Positions 35,465 through 44,100 of a stretch of DNA of 44,141 nt are shown here, in pieces. A model generated the notes under the pieces. The model was not told the origin of the DNA, made no database searches, and saw nothing but the letters and a program-made list of their open reading frames with translations. The translations under genes were made by a program, and so were the position numbers. This stretch comes from Bacteroidales bacterium (lineage in GTDB: Bacteria > Bacteroidota > Bacteroidia > Bacteroidales > Rikenellaceae): contig CASPAC010000014.1 in NCBI GenBank assembly GCA_949419965.1, positions 1-44,141 on the forward strand, given 5' to 3'. Positions within the stretch are counted from its first letter, which is position 1, and the number at the start of each line of letters is the position of its first letter.

Positions 35465-35962
35465 ATGAAACGCATCGGCATCATCTCCGACACCCACGGC
35501 ACCTTCGACGGCAAGCTGCGCGAGTTTCTGCGCGATGTCGACGAGATATGGCACGCGGGCGACATCGGGTCGCTGGGCCTGGCCGACGAGATCGCCGCGT
35601 TCAGGCCCCTGCGCGCCGTCTCGGGCAACATCGACGGCGGACTCACGCGCCGGGTCTATCCCGACTTCGCGGAGTTCCGGTGCGAGGAGGTCGGCGTGCT
35701 GATGACCCACATCGGCGGCTATCCCCGCCGCTACGACCCGCGGGCCTTGGAGCGCATCCGGGCCGTGCAGCCGCGGCTCTTCGTCGCAGGCCATTCGCAC
35801 ATCCTCAAAGTGATGTTCGACCCCGCCCACAACCTCCTGGCCGTCAATCCCGGCGCCGCCGGCGAATTCGGCTTCCACCGCGTCCGGACGGCCATCCGCC
35901 TGGTCATCGACGGTGCCGACATGCGCGACATGGAGGTGGGCGAATGGCCGCGCAGGCCCTGA
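35465..35962 (+). CDS. YfcE/MJ0936-type metallophosphoesterase
   Basis: A 165-residue cytoplasmic phosphodiesterase-like enzyme. All metal-binding motifs are there: ISDTHG (8-13), HAGDIG, GNID, THIGGYP and GHSH, followed by NPGAAGEFGFHR. Family members cleave phosphodiesters with manganese and their natural substrates are mostly unknown. It starts 8 bases after the barrel gene and is followed by a strong two-way terminator. Confidence 0.92.
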   Translation: MKRIGIISDTHGTFDGKLREFLRDVDEIWHAGDIGSLGLADEIAAFRPLRAVSGNIDGGLTRRVYPDFAEFRCEEVGVLMTHIGGYPRRYDPRALERIRAVQPRLFVAGHSHILKVMFDPAHNLLAVNPGAAGEFGFHRVRTAIRLVIDGADMRDMEVGEWPRRP

Positions 35963-36017
35963 CCGGGGAAAGCGGCCGTGTCGTCGGCACGACTACGTAC
36001 TGACCACAAAAACAATA

Positions 36018-36046
36018 GGGAGCCGGGCTGAGCCCGGCTCCCTTCT
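36018..36046. terminator. Two-way terminator between phosphoesterase and clpC
   Basis: GGGAGCCGGGC (36018-36028) pairs perfectly with GCCCGGCTCCC (36032-36042) around TGA. TTCTTC follows on plus; TATTGTTTTTG on minus. Confidence 0.88.
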
Positions 36047-36062
36047 TCGAATCACTTCGGCG

Positions 36063-38519
36063 TCACGCCACCCTCAACCGTACGCCCTGGCCCTTGTCGG
36101 CCTCGACGACGACGGTATCGCCTTCGTGGAGCCGGCCGTCGATGATCAAAGCCGAAAGCGGATCCTCGACATGGTCCATCAATGTGCGTTTGAGCGATCG
36201 GACGCCATAGCGCTGCTCGTAGCCCAAGGCTGCAAGACGCCGCTTGGCGCCGTCGGTGATCTTGACCTTGTAGCCCAGCCGGCGCGTACGCGAAAAGAGC
36301 CCTTCCAGTTCGAGCTCGATGATGCGCTCCACGTCGGCGGCCTCCAGCGTGCGGAAGACGACGATGTCGTCGATGCGGTTGAGAAACTCCGGCGCGAAAG
36401 TCTGCTCCAGCGCCTTGTGGTACTCGATCTGCGGCGACAAGGTCTCCACCACGCTCTTCGACGTGGTGCTGTAGCCCACCTGCACCTGTTTCTGCGCTGC
36501 GGCGCGCGAGCCGACATTGGAGGTCATGATGATGATCGTGTTGCGGAAATCGACCTTGCGGCCCGAACCGTCGGTGAGGTGCCCCTCGTCGAAGAGCTGC
36601 AGGAGCGTGTTGAAGACCTCCGGGTGCGCCTTCTCGATCTCGTCGAACAGCACCACCGAATAGGGACGGCGCCGCACCGCCTCGGTCAGCTGGCCGCCCT
36701 CACCGTAGCCCACGTAGCCCGGAGGCGACCCGATCAGCCGCGCGACGTTGTGTTTCTCGCCGTATTCGCTCATGTCGATGCGGATAAGGCCCATGCGCTC
36801 GTCGAAAAGCCACTTCGACACCTCCTTGGCCAGCAGCGTCTTGCCCACGCCGGTGGGTCCCACGAAAAGGAAGACCCCGATGGGCCGGCACTCGTCCTTG
36901 AGCCCGGCGCGCGAGCGGCGGATGGTGCGCGAAATCTTCTCCACGGCAGCCTCCTGCCCCACCACGCGTCCGGCGAGATGGTCGTAGAGGGTCCGCAGAC
37001 GCCCTGCTTCGCCGTCGGTGACCCGTTCGGCCGGAATGCCCGTCATGGCGGTGATCACCTCGCGGATGTGCTCCTCGGTGATCTCCACCGGATTGCACTC
37101 CAGCGAGCGGCGCCACTCGGAGCGCGTCTCGTCGATCTTCGAACGCAGGGCGATCTCGCGCAGACGAGCCGATGCGGCCTTTTCGTAGACCATCGCCTCG
37201 ACCGCCTCGCGCCGTTCGCGCTGCATGTCGCACACGGCCGACTCCATCTTGCGCAGCTCGTCCGGTTCGCAGGCCGAACGGAGATGGACGCGCGAACCGG
37301 CCTCGTCCAGCACGTCGATCGCCTTGTCGGGGAAAAAGCGGTCGCTAATGTAACGTTCGGTCAGCGCCACGCAAGCCTGCAGCGCCTCCTCGGTATAGCG
37401 CACCTTGTGGTGGCGCTCGTAGTGGGGCGCGATGTTGCGCAGAATCTGCAACGTCTGCTCGGGCGTCGTGGGCTCGACCACCACTTTCTGGAAACGGCGT
37501 TCGAGGGCCGCATCGCTCTCGATGTTCTCGCGGTATTCGTCGAGCGTCGTGGCACCGATGGTCTGCAGCTCGCCGCGCGCGAGGGCGGGCTTGAGGATGT
37601 TGGCCGTGTCGAGGCTGCCCTGCGTCGAACCGGCCCCGACGATGGTGTGTATCTCGTCGATGAAGATGATCGTGTCCTTGGCCTTGCGCAGCTCGTCCAG
37701 CAATTGCTGCATGCGCTCCTCGAACTCGCCGCGGAACTTGGTGCCGGCCACCAGCGACGAGACGTCGAGCGAAAAGAGCGTCTTGTCGGCGATGGTGTAA
37801 GGCACCTGGCCGGCGGCGATGCGCAGGGCCAGCCCCTCGACGATGGCGCTTTTGCCCACGCCGGCTTCGCCTATGAGTATCGGGTTGTTCTTCTTGCGGC
37901 GCGAGAGAATCTGCACCACGCGCTCGATCTCCTGCTCGCGCCCCACGACCGGGTCGATGCGCCCCTCGCGGGCCATGCGCGTGAGGTTGACGCCGAACTT
38001 GTCGAGCAGGTGCGGCTCCTCCTTCTCCTCGGGCCGGTTGGCCGCATTGAAGTCGAGCATGTGCACCTGGATCTCGGCGCGGAAGTCGTCGCCCACGGCG
38101 AACTTCTGCAGGTCGGCGGCGATGACCTCGGCCGTGACGCCGTACATCTCCAGCGCCCGGGCCGTAGCGGTGGCGGGATCGGCGGCGACCACGCGCAGGG
38201 CATGGGCCGTGGAGATGCTGCGCACGGCGCCCGATTTCTCGCGCAGTTCGTCGGCGAAGCCGCGGTAGAACGTTTCGGGGTCGCACGGCTCTTCCTGCGG
38301 CTTGTCGTTGGTTATCTCGTGTTCGATGCGCAGACGGATCTGATAGACCTCCCAGTCCTTCAGCCGGGCCGAGAGAAGCTGGAACGCCAGGGAACCCTCC
38401 TCGCGCAGCAGTTCGAGTGCGAAGTGGTCCTTCAGCGACCGGGTGATGCCCGCTTTGGCGGTGTTGAACGCGGCGCGAGCAAGGACGCCTTCGAGCGTCT
38501 TCGAAATTTTCATTTGCAT
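36063..38519 (-). CDS. clpC: Clp protease ATPase subunit ClpC
   Basis: An 818-residue AAA+ unfoldase for ClpP. The N-terminal Clp repeat domain spans about 1-150 and is divergent. AAA1 has GEAGVGKS (217-224) and [15 protein letters not shown] short middle domain (about 415-490) is of ClpC, not ClpB, length. AAA2 has GPTGVGKT (about 554-561), the [15 protein letters not shown]alker B and VGYSTTSKS, in the position of the ClpP-docking loop. [11 protein letters not shown] and YGVRSLKR are the C-terminal sensor segments. The start may be MQMKIS (38519) or the ATG two codons later. The gene is alone; no mcsAB or ctsR partners. Confidence 0.92.
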   Translation of the reverse strand: MQMKISKTLEGVLARAAFNTAKAGITRSLKDHFALELLREEGSLAFQLLSARLKDWEVYQIRLRIEHEITNDKPQEEPCDPETFYRGFADELREKSGAVRSISTAHALRVVAADPATATARALEMYGVTAEVIAADLQKFAVGDDFRAEIQVHMLDFNAANRPEEKEEPHLLDKFGVNLTRMAREGRIDPVVGREQEIERVVQILSRRKKNNPILIGEAGVGKSAIVEGLALRIAAGQVPYTIADKTLFSLDVSSLVAGTKFRGEFEERMQQLLDELRKAKDTIIFIDEIHTIVGAGSTQGSLDTANILKPALARGELQTIGATTLDEYRENIESDAALERRFQKVVVEPTTPEQTLQILRNIAPHYERHHKVRYTEEALQACVALTERYISDRFFPDKAIDVLDEAGSRVHLRSACEPDELRKMESAVCDMQRERREAVEAMVYEKAASARLREIALRSKIDETRSEWRRSLECNPVEITEEHIREVITAMTGIPAERVTDGEAGRLRTLYDHLAGRVVGQEAAVEKISRTIRRSRAGLKDECRPIGVFLFVGPTGVGKTLLAKEVSKWLFDERMGLIRIDMSEYGEKHNVARLIGSPPGYVGYGEGGQLTEAVRRRPYSVVLFDEIEKAHPEVFNTLLQLFDEGHLTDGSGRKVDFRNTIIIMTSNVGSRAAAQKQVQVGYSTTSKSVVETLSPQIEYHKALEQTFAPEFLNRIDDIVVFRTLEAADVERIIELELEGLFSRTRRLGYKVKITDGAKRRLAALGYEQRYGVRSLKRTLMDHVEDPLSALIIDGRLHEGDTVVVEADKGQGVRLRVA

Positions 38520-38657
38520 GTTGCGTCGTTTTTTTGAATTCGCAGAAAAAACGGCGCAGCCGCACCCTTTATTGTATGGAGGCCGCGGGGTGCTCCGTGC
38601 GGTCGCGGCGCATGTGCGGAACATGCTGGAAACGAAGCCCCGCCGGCACAATGCGAA

Positions 38658-38682
38658 GCCGGCCGACTTTTCATCGGCCGGC
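38658..38682 (-). terminator. Possible ung terminator
   Basis: GCCGGCCGA (38658-38666) pairs with TCGGCCGGC (38674-38682), loop 7 bases. On the minus strand CTTCGCATTG follows, so T-run support is poor. It separates ung from clpC. Confidence 0.5.
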
Positions 38683-38728
38683 AACAAGATGCTGAAAATA
38701 CCGGGAAATCGGCTTTTCCGGCCGTCGG

Positions 38729-39391
38729 CTACCACACGATGGGCTCCTTGCCCACGGACCGGAGGTATTCGTTGGCGCGCGAGAAGTGGCGGCACCCGAA
38801 GAACCCGCGGTAGACCGAGAGCGGCGAGGGGTGCACGGCCTTGAGGATGCAGTTGCGCTGCGGATCGGCGATGGCGCCCTTGCGCTGGGCGTAGCTGCCC
38901 CACAACATGTAGACGATGCCCTGCTTGCGCTCGTTGATGACCCGCACCACGGCGTCGGTGAAAGTTTCCCACCCGTGGCCCGCATGCGACGCCGCCTCGT
39001 GCGCCCGCACCGTCAGCACGGCGTTGAGCAGCAGCACGCCCTGCTCGGCCCAGCGGTCAAGGTTGCCCGACGGCGGAACCGCCGTTCCCGTATCGTCCGA
39101 CACCTCCTTGAAGATGTTCTGCAGCGACGGCGGAAAGGGCACGCCGTCGCCCACCGAGAAACAGAGACCGTTGGCCTGCCCGGGACCGTGGTAGGGGTCC
39201 TGACCGATGACGACCACCTTGAGCCGCTCGAACGGGCACTTGTCGAAAGCCCGGAAGATGTTGCTTCCGCGCGGGTAGACGCGGCGCGCGGCATACTCCT
39301 GCCGCACGAAGTCGGTCAGTTCGCGGAAGTAGGGTTTCTCGAATTCGGGAGCCAGCAACTCTTTCCAGTCGGCGGCGATCTTTACGTCCAT
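38729..39391 (-). CDS. ung: Uracil-DNA glycosylase
   Basis: A 220-residue family-1 enzyme that removes uracil from DNA, starting base-excision repair. The water-activating motif GQDPYHGPGQANGLCFSV has Asp65. LLLNAVLTVRAHEAASHAGHGW and the leucine-loop region HPSPLSVYRGFFGCRHFSRAN are intact; the latter holds the catalytic histidine. Length is normal. Confidence 0.97.
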   Translation of the reverse strand: MDVKIAADWKELLAPEFEKPYFRELTDFVRQEYAARRVYPRGSNIFRAFDKCPFERLKVVVIGQDPYHGPGQANGLCFSVGDGVPFPPSLQNIFKEVSDDTGTAVPPSGNLDRWAEQGVLLLNAVLTVRAHEAASHAGHGWETFTDAVVRVINERKQGIVYMLWGSYAQRKGAIADPQRNCILKAVHPSPLSVYRGFFGCRHFSRANEYLRSVGKEPIVW

Positions 39392-39717
39392 GGGATGCTA
39401 ATTTTGCGTAAATGTAATGAAAAGTTCGCGGAATCCCCCGATTCTTCACGGAAAATCGACTTCTTCCTGCTGCCCGATACGATTCTCAGCCGCGCCGGCT
39501 CCCGCCGGTTTGCCGTTCGGACACAGCCGCCCGACGAACGGAGCAAGAGAGCGCCGCGCCGTCGAGAAGCCGTTCGCCCGCACCTCTTTCGCAAATCCCA
39601 CAGCGCCCCGTGCAGGCCGCAGCATCTTGCAAAGACTCGAAACCGAACATCCCGGCAAAGAACGCACAACAACCTGTGCCGTTCATAAACAAAGGGTTGC
39701 AAATCTCTACCGGATAA
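39392..39717. other. Gene-free stretch between ung and alkaline phosphatase
   Basis: 379 bases including promoters. A minus-strand TACATTTA (39416-39409) may be the ung -7 box. The rest shows no protein-like frame and no recognised repeat. Confidence 0.55.
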
Positions 39718-39748
39718 TTGCAAATTGATTTTACATGCACTATCTTTG
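39718..39748 (+). promoter_or_regulatory. Alkaline phosphatase gene promoter
   Basis: TTG (39718-39720), 20 bases, TATCTTTG (39741-39748), a full -7 match. The ATG is 22 bases after it. Confidence 0.72.
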
Positions 39749-39770
39749 TTTTCAAAACGTCATCCCATCC

Positions 39771-40859
39771 ATGAAAAAACGCTTTCTCACACTGGCCGCA
39801 TGCGCACTCGCCCTGTGCGCCGCCTGCACCGACCGCGAACCCGAAGTACGCAACGTCATCTACCTGATCGGCGACGGCATGGGCCTCGCGCAGGTCTCCC
39901 TCCTGCAGGTCGCCGAAGAGTACCGGCCCACGGCTTTCGACCGCGCCCACAACGTTGCCCTGATCACCACCCGTTCGGCCAACAACCGCGTCACCGACTC
40001 GGCCGCCGCCGGCACGGCGCTGAGCTCGGGCTGCAAGACCCGCAACGCATCGCTGGGCCTCGACACCGCCGGGCAGCCCCTCGTGCCGCTGACCGTCATC
40101 GCCCGCCGGCAGGGCATGCGCACCGGTCTGGTGGTGACCAGCTACCTCCACCACGCCACGCCGGCCGCCTTCTACGCCCATGTTTCCAACCGCGGCGAGA
40201 CCGATTCGATCACCTGCGACATGGTCCGAAGCGACATCGACCTGCTCTTCGGCGGCGGACGCAAGGCACTGAACGACACGCTCCCCGAGGGCGGCACGCG
40301 CCTCGACGCGTTCCGCAACAAGGGCTACCGCATCGCGCTCGAACCCTCGCAGATCGATACGCTCAGCGGGCTTCCCGTGCTTGCCGCCGTAGCCGACCGC
40401 CACCTGCCCGCAGCCTCCGAACGCGGCGACTATCTCCCGCAGGCCACACGCAAGGCTCTCGAGCTGCTGTCGGCCGACAACCCCAACGGATTCTTTCTGA
40501 TGGTCGAGGGCTCGCAGATCGACATGGCCTGCCACGGCAACGATGCTCCCCGCGCGCTGGACAAGATGCGCGACTTCGAGCGTGCCGTAGCGGCCGCCAT
40601 GGATTTCGCCGACCAACACCCCGGCACGCTGGTCGTCGTGACGGCCGACCACGAAACCGGCGGGCTGACGCTCCCCAGCGGCAATGACGACTTCACGCTG
40701 CCCGAATCGGGCGTGCGCGCCGAATTCTCCACGGGCGGCCACTCGGCCACCATCGTCCCGGTCTATCTCTACGGCACGGGCGCCGGACGCATCCGCGGAC
40801 TGATGGACAACACCGACCTGGCCCAGCAGCTCAAAGCGATCATCGCCAAGGCGAAATAG
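39771..40859 (+). CDS. Alkaline phosphatase, exported
   Basis: A 362-residue exported enzyme with a short signal (MKKRFLTLAACALALCAACT; Cys19 may be lipidated although the lipobox is imperfect). NVIYLIGDGMG (28-38) gives the first metal ligand. The nucleophile is in RVTDSAAAGTALSSG, with Ser77. MVEGSQIDMACHGND, VVTADHETGG and FSTGGHSATIVPVYLYG provide the remaining zinc-binding Asp and His residues. It removes phosphate from organic esters outside the cell. An earlier in-frame ATG (39735) overlaps the promoter and is rejected. The protein is somewhat shorter than E. coli PhoA, as is common in Bacteroidetes. Confidence 0.93.
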   Translation: MKKRFLTLAACALALCAACTDREPEVRNVIYLIGDGMGLAQVSLLQVAEEYRPTAFDRAHNVALITTRSANNRVTDSAAAGTALSSGCKTRNASLGLDTAGQPLVPLTVIARRQGMRTGLVVTSYLHHATPAAFYAHVSNRGETDSITCDMVRSDIDLLFGGGRKALNDTLPEGGTRLDAFRNKGYRIALEPSQIDTLSGLPVLAAVADRHLPAASERGDYLPQATRKALELLSADNPNGFFLMVEGSQIDMACHGNDAPRALDKMRDFERAVAAAMDFADQHPGTLVVVTADHETGGLTLPSGNDDFTLPESGVRAEFSTGGHSATIVPVYLYGTGAGRIRGLMDNTDLAQQLKAIIAKAK

Positions 40860-40887
40860 CCTGACGGCCCGTTTCGCTGCAAAAACG

Positions 40888-40919
40888 ATCCCCGCAACGC
40901 TTCGGTGCATTGCGGGGAT
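40888..40919. terminator. Terminator between alkaline phosphatase and the M56 gene
   Basis: ATCCCCGCAA (40888-40897) pairs with TTGCGGGGAT (40910-40919). On minus the stem is followed by CGTTTTTGC, a T-run, suiting the M56 gene; on plus only TCGTG follows. Confidence 0.72.
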
Positions 40920-40952
40920 TCGTGTTCGAAAGGGCAGATCGTACCGCCGGAG

Positions 40953-42914
40953 CTACTTTTCGCTGGCAGGCTCCGGTGTTTCGGGAACCGGCATCTTGAA
41001 ATCCACCGGCACGATATACTTCACCCGAACGGGCTCGCCCTGCTGCATGCCGGGCGCCCACGAACCTGCGGGAACCGATTCGATCACACGCACGACCTCT
41101 GCGGCCAGCGACTTGTCGGGAGCCTGCAACACCTCCACAGCACCGACCGAACCGTCGCACTCGACAACGAACGCAACGACGACCCGGCCCGAGATACCCT
41201 GCTCCAACGCCTCCATGGGATACTTAACCCGACTCTGCACCCAGGCGCGGAAATTCAGCAAGTCGCCGCCCCGGAACTTCGGCATCGTCTCGGCCATCAG
41301 ACAAGGTTCATCCTCGCCGGCCGTCTCTGCGGTCTGCGACTTTGCGAAGGATGCCTCCTCGCCGGTCATGCTGCGAAACTCGACAGGCAGCGTATACTTC
41401 ACCCGAACGGGCTCGCCCTGCTGCATGCCGGGCGTCCACGAACCTGCGGGAACCGATTCGATCACACGCAGCACCTCGTTCGTCAACAACCTGTCGGGAG
41501 TCTGCAACACTTTGATCGAGCTCATCGAACCGTCGCGCTCGACAACGAACGTAACGACGACCCGGCCCGAAATGCCACACTCCAGCACTTCCACGGGATA
41601 CTTAACCCGACTCTGCACCCAAGTGCGGAAATCCTGCAGATCGCCGCCCCGGAACTTCGGCATCGTCTCGACCACCAGCCAAGGTTCATCGGCATCCGCC
41701 GCACCGCCGGGGGCCGGGGGCACCGTTCCGGACGCCCGGGTTTCGTTCTCTGCTGCGAAACCGACCACCACCATTTCGGGAACGGTCGTTGCGGAAGCCT
41801 CGCCGGAAGCGGAAACCGTAAACTCGAACACGCCGTTACGGCCTTTTTCGCCGTATTTCTCCACACCCTCCTCGGGCAGGAGCCTGCGAAGCCGAACCTG
41901 GGTGCCTTTCTTGGCGCTTCCGAGCGTCCGGCCCAACTCGAAAGCCTCCTCCAGGGTTTGCACCTCCTTGCCGTTCACGATATAGAGCGGCTCGGGACGG
42001 TCGGCCGGCAGTTGCTCCGCCGCGGGGAGATTCCGGACATCAGAGGCCCTTGCGGTGAGCGAAAAAGCGCACAGCAGGCCGGCAAAGGCGAGAAGCGTTC
42101 CCGCCAGTCGCAGCAGGACGTACCTGCCGCCGAAGTGAGTGGTCATCATCTGAAAACGTTTTTTGGTTAATGAATTCCGCAACCCGCTGGCTATGTCCGG
42201 ACTATAGCCGCAGAGCTGCCTGAAAAGAGCGTTCATATAGTGTTCGCGGTCGAAACCGCCCGTCAGCACGTCGCGGTCCGCCTCGTATTCCTCGGCCTCG
42301 ACGAGCCGCCGGGCCGCCAGCCACACGAAAGGATTCCACCACAGCAGCGCCTTCATGCACTCCATGGCGATGCGCTCGGCCGAATGCCGGTGGACGATGT
42401 GGCTTGTCTCGTGGGCAATGATAACCCGGCGGTCATCCGCCGGCGTTTCGGCCCACAGGTAGATCGTACGCCCGAACGAAAAGGGCGAGACCCGCACCGG
42501 GAGCGACGCCACGCGCCAACGACCGGCCGAAATCATCACGGCACGCTTCCGCAGGCGCCGCATGGCGGCCGCCTGACGCAACATGATGCCGGCCAGCCAA
42601 AGCGTACCGGCCAGCCAAAGGAGCACGACCGCCGCTTCGACCGTCGGGAAACTCCCGGCAGCCGCCGGCTCCGGGACCCATGCCTCCACAGGTGCAAGCC
42701 CGACGGGCATCGTCGCCGGAACCGCCGGCATCGGCAAAGCGGGCAGCACCGGGATACGCAACCGCGGGACGACGCACGCCGCCAGGGGCAGCAACAGCAG
42801 ATAGCCGCGGCACCACCCGAACGACACGCGCCGGTCCAGCAGCAACCGATAAGCACCGAGCAGCACACCGCTGCACACGACGATTTTCAACCCTTCGAAC
42901 AACAGCTCCTTCAT
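40953..42914 (-). CDS. M56 (BlaR1-type) metalloprotease with two TonB C-terminal domains
   Basis: A 653-residue membrane protein. Membrane segments lie at about 11-26, 36-50, 93-112 and 267-290. The zinc protease site HETSH (168-172) sits in VIIAHETSHIVHRHSAE, followed by ALLWWNPFVWLAARRLVEAEEYEAD. After a periplasmic linker with a YIVNGKEV-type segment come two TonB-C domains, residues about 409-513 and 535-639, 79 of 105 positions identical by my count. No penicillin-binding domain is present. As in BlaR1/MecR1, the protease likely cuts a repressor on signal; the TonB parts would reach the periplasm. Its ATG overlaps the blaI-like stop by 4 bases. Confidence 0.9.
   Translation of the reverse strand: MKELLFEGLKIVVCSGVLLGAYRLLLDRRVSFGWCRGYLLLLPLAACVVPRLRIPVLPALPMPAVPATMPVGLAPVEAWVPEPAAAGSFPTVEAAVVLLWLAGTLWLAGIMLRQAAAMRRLRKRAVMISAGRWRVASLPVRVSPFSFGRTIYLWAETPADDRRVIIAHETSHIVHRHSAERIAMECMKALLWWNPFVWLAARRLVEAEEYEADRDVLTGGFDREHYMNALFRQLCGYSPDIASGLRNSLTKKRFQMMTTHFGGRYVLLRLAGTLLAFAGLLCAFSLTARASDVRNLPAAEQLPADRPEPLYIVNGKEVQTLEEAFELGRTLGSAKKGTQVRLRRLLPEEGVEKYGEKGRNGVFEFTVSASGEASATTVPEMVVVGFAAENETRASGTVPPAPGGAADADEPWLVVETMPKFRGGDLQDFRTWVQSRVKYPVEVLECGISGRVVVTFVVERDGSMSSIKVLQTPDRLLTNEVLRVIESVPAGSWTPGMQQGEPVRVKYTLPVEFRSMTGEEASFAKSQTAETAGEDEPCLMAETMPKFRGGDLLNFRAWVQSRVKYPMEALEQGISGRVVVAFVVECDGSVGAVEVLQAPDKSLAAEVVRVIESVPAGSWAPGMQQGEPVRVKYIVPVDFKMPVPETPEPASEK
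40998..41690 (-). repeat. Tandem duplication within the M56 gene
   Basis: Two 315-base units, 41376-41690 and 40998-41312, are offset by exactly 378 bases (126 codons). The best-kept part (41393-41470 versus 41015-41092) differs at about one base in 78. Different parts have diverged to different degrees, consistent with duplication followed by partial gene conversion or uneven selection. Confidence 0.9.
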
Positions 42915-43300
42915 GTCTTCGACTTTTTGGCATTGCGCACGATTTCGAGAATCTCCTCCTGCTCGGCGGCCGAAATCTTCTCATGGCGCGAAAAAAACGA
43001 CACCAGCTGCACCAGCGAACCGTCGAAATAGGAGGTCAGCATCGACGACATCACGCTGCGGGCGTATGTCTCGCGGTCGATGAGCGGATAGTAGCGGTGG
43101 CTCTTGCCCTCGGCGGTATGGGCCACGAAGCCTTTGGTTTCCAATATTTTCAGAAAGGTGGCCACCGTCGTGTATTTCGGCCGCGGCTCGGGCATCCGGT
43201 CGATGATTCCGTTCACCACGGCATCGCCCAACTGCCACAAAATCCGCATCACCTCCTCCTCGCCGCGGGTCAGCGCCTGGATCTGTCGTTCGTTATTCAT
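42911..43300 (-). CDS. BlaI/MecI-family transcriptional repressor
   Basis: A 129-residue winged-helix repressor. ALTRGEEEVMRILWQLGDAVVNGII and PKYTTVATFLKILETKGFVAHTAEGKSHRYYPLI are the DNA-binding domain, with the recognition helix around TTVATFLKILETKG; the C-terminal helices form the dimer interface. In BlaI/MecI the cleavage site lies in the dimerisation part. It is translationally coupled (4-base overlap) to the M56 protease gene, the usual repressor/sensor order. A palindromic site upstream (43608-43623) is a candidate operator. Confidence 0.95.
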   Translation of the reverse strand: MNNERQIQALTRGEEEVMRILWQLGDAVVNGIIDRMPEPRPKYTTVATFLKILETKGFVAHTAEGKSHRYYPLIDRETYARSVMSSMLTSYFDGSLVQLVSFFSRHEKISAAEQEEILEIVRNAKKSKT

Positions 43301-43578
43301 GTTTCGTTTGTTTTGATCGTTCTGTTTGCTGTCTCATCCGCACCCTCGTGCGTCGCGTTCCGGAATCCGTAAGTTCGTGGCTTTCAGCTATTTCGTTATG
43401 GTCAGCGGCTCTGCTCTCTACGTATCGCCGCGCTCCGTCGCTAACCGCCTCGCGACCCGAAAACGCATCTGCATCCTTTGCTTCATCGCCCGATGTCCGG
43501 AGTTCCTCCGTTTCTGCGTCCGAAAATGCTCCTGTATTCCTCTGCAAGCACTCGGCGGATTTCCTGATGCAAGTTTAA

Positions 43579-43623
43579 TACTAATTTTTTAGAAGAACAA
43601 ATATTTCTACTAAAAATTTAGTA
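43579..43623. promoter_or_regulatory. Candidate BlaI operators
   Basis: TACTAAAAATTTAGTA (43608-43623) is a perfect 7-bp inverted repeat with a 2-base spacer, close in style to BlaI/MecI operators. TACTAATTTTTTAGAA (43579-43594) is an imperfect version. They lie on either side of the likely -7 box. Confidence 0.6.
43598..43605 (-). promoter_or_regulatory. Possible -7 box of the blaI-M56 operon
   Basis: Minus strand AATATTTG, one mismatch to TAnnTTTG, between the two palindromes. It is about 300 bases upstream of the repressor ATG. Confidence 0.4.
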
Positions 43624-43913
43624 ATAAGACTAAAAAAGTACAGAAACAACCCCACCGGCAGATGCTTGGACGCAGCGCACGGGAAAGGCATCCGACCGCC
43701 GCTCACAAAGCGACAACGGCTGAATTTCCGCGGACAAAAAGCGCAGGCGCCCGGCACCCCGCTGACCGGACTGATAAGGCGAGGATGACCAGGAGTAACC
43801 GTGCGTACCGACATTACCCAAAACTCCCGTGTCACAGTCGCGGTAGCCCGCAGCAGGCGTTTTGGAGCAATCGCTCGGAGGAATGCAGCGGAGAGGGACA
43901 AAACAATTCACAA

Positions 43914-43970
43914 CTTTACGATTAAGCGAGAGTAAAGACCGTTTACGGGCTTTACCGAGCAAGAGTAAAG
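43914..43970. repeat. Twin CTTTAC/GTAAAG hairpins
   Basis: CTTTAC (43914-43919) pairs with GTAAAG (43932-43937), and CTTTAC (43950-43955) with GTAAAG (43965-43970). The loops both contain an AGAG or GAG word. The spacing suggests a short duplicated unit. Confidence 0.6.
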
Positions 43971-44041
43971 TCAAGCCCCGTAGGGGATTAATGCAAAATT
44001 CACAATTAATAGATTCTCTTCGAGAGTTCGATTCCACCGTT

Positions 44042-44069
44042 GTCATTCTGAGGCGGAGCCGAAGAATCT
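44042..44069. repeat. Dispersed repeat arm, copy 3
   Basis: GTCATTCTGAGGCGGAGCCGAAGAATCT (in parts GTCATTCTGAGG, CGAAGAATCT) matches the arms at 12649-12682 and 20617-20647, with a shorter middle. Confidence 0.72.
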
Positions 44070-44100
44070 ATTAATCAGCAGTATTTATTCTTCGTGTGCT

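Noticed and set aside
35913..38537. 874-codon plus-strand frame opposite clpC
   Set aside because: Antisense to an intact clpC; composition is a mirror of that gene.
40953..43300. Beta-lactam resistance (blaR1-blaI) operon
   Set aside because: No beta-lactamase gene and no penicillin-sensor domain; the sensor ends in TonB domains, so a resistance role is unsupported.
43293..43547. 84-codon minus-strand frame ahead of blaI
   Set aside because: It needs a TTG start, overlaps the blaI start and has low-complexity polar content; more likely leader or repeat DNA.
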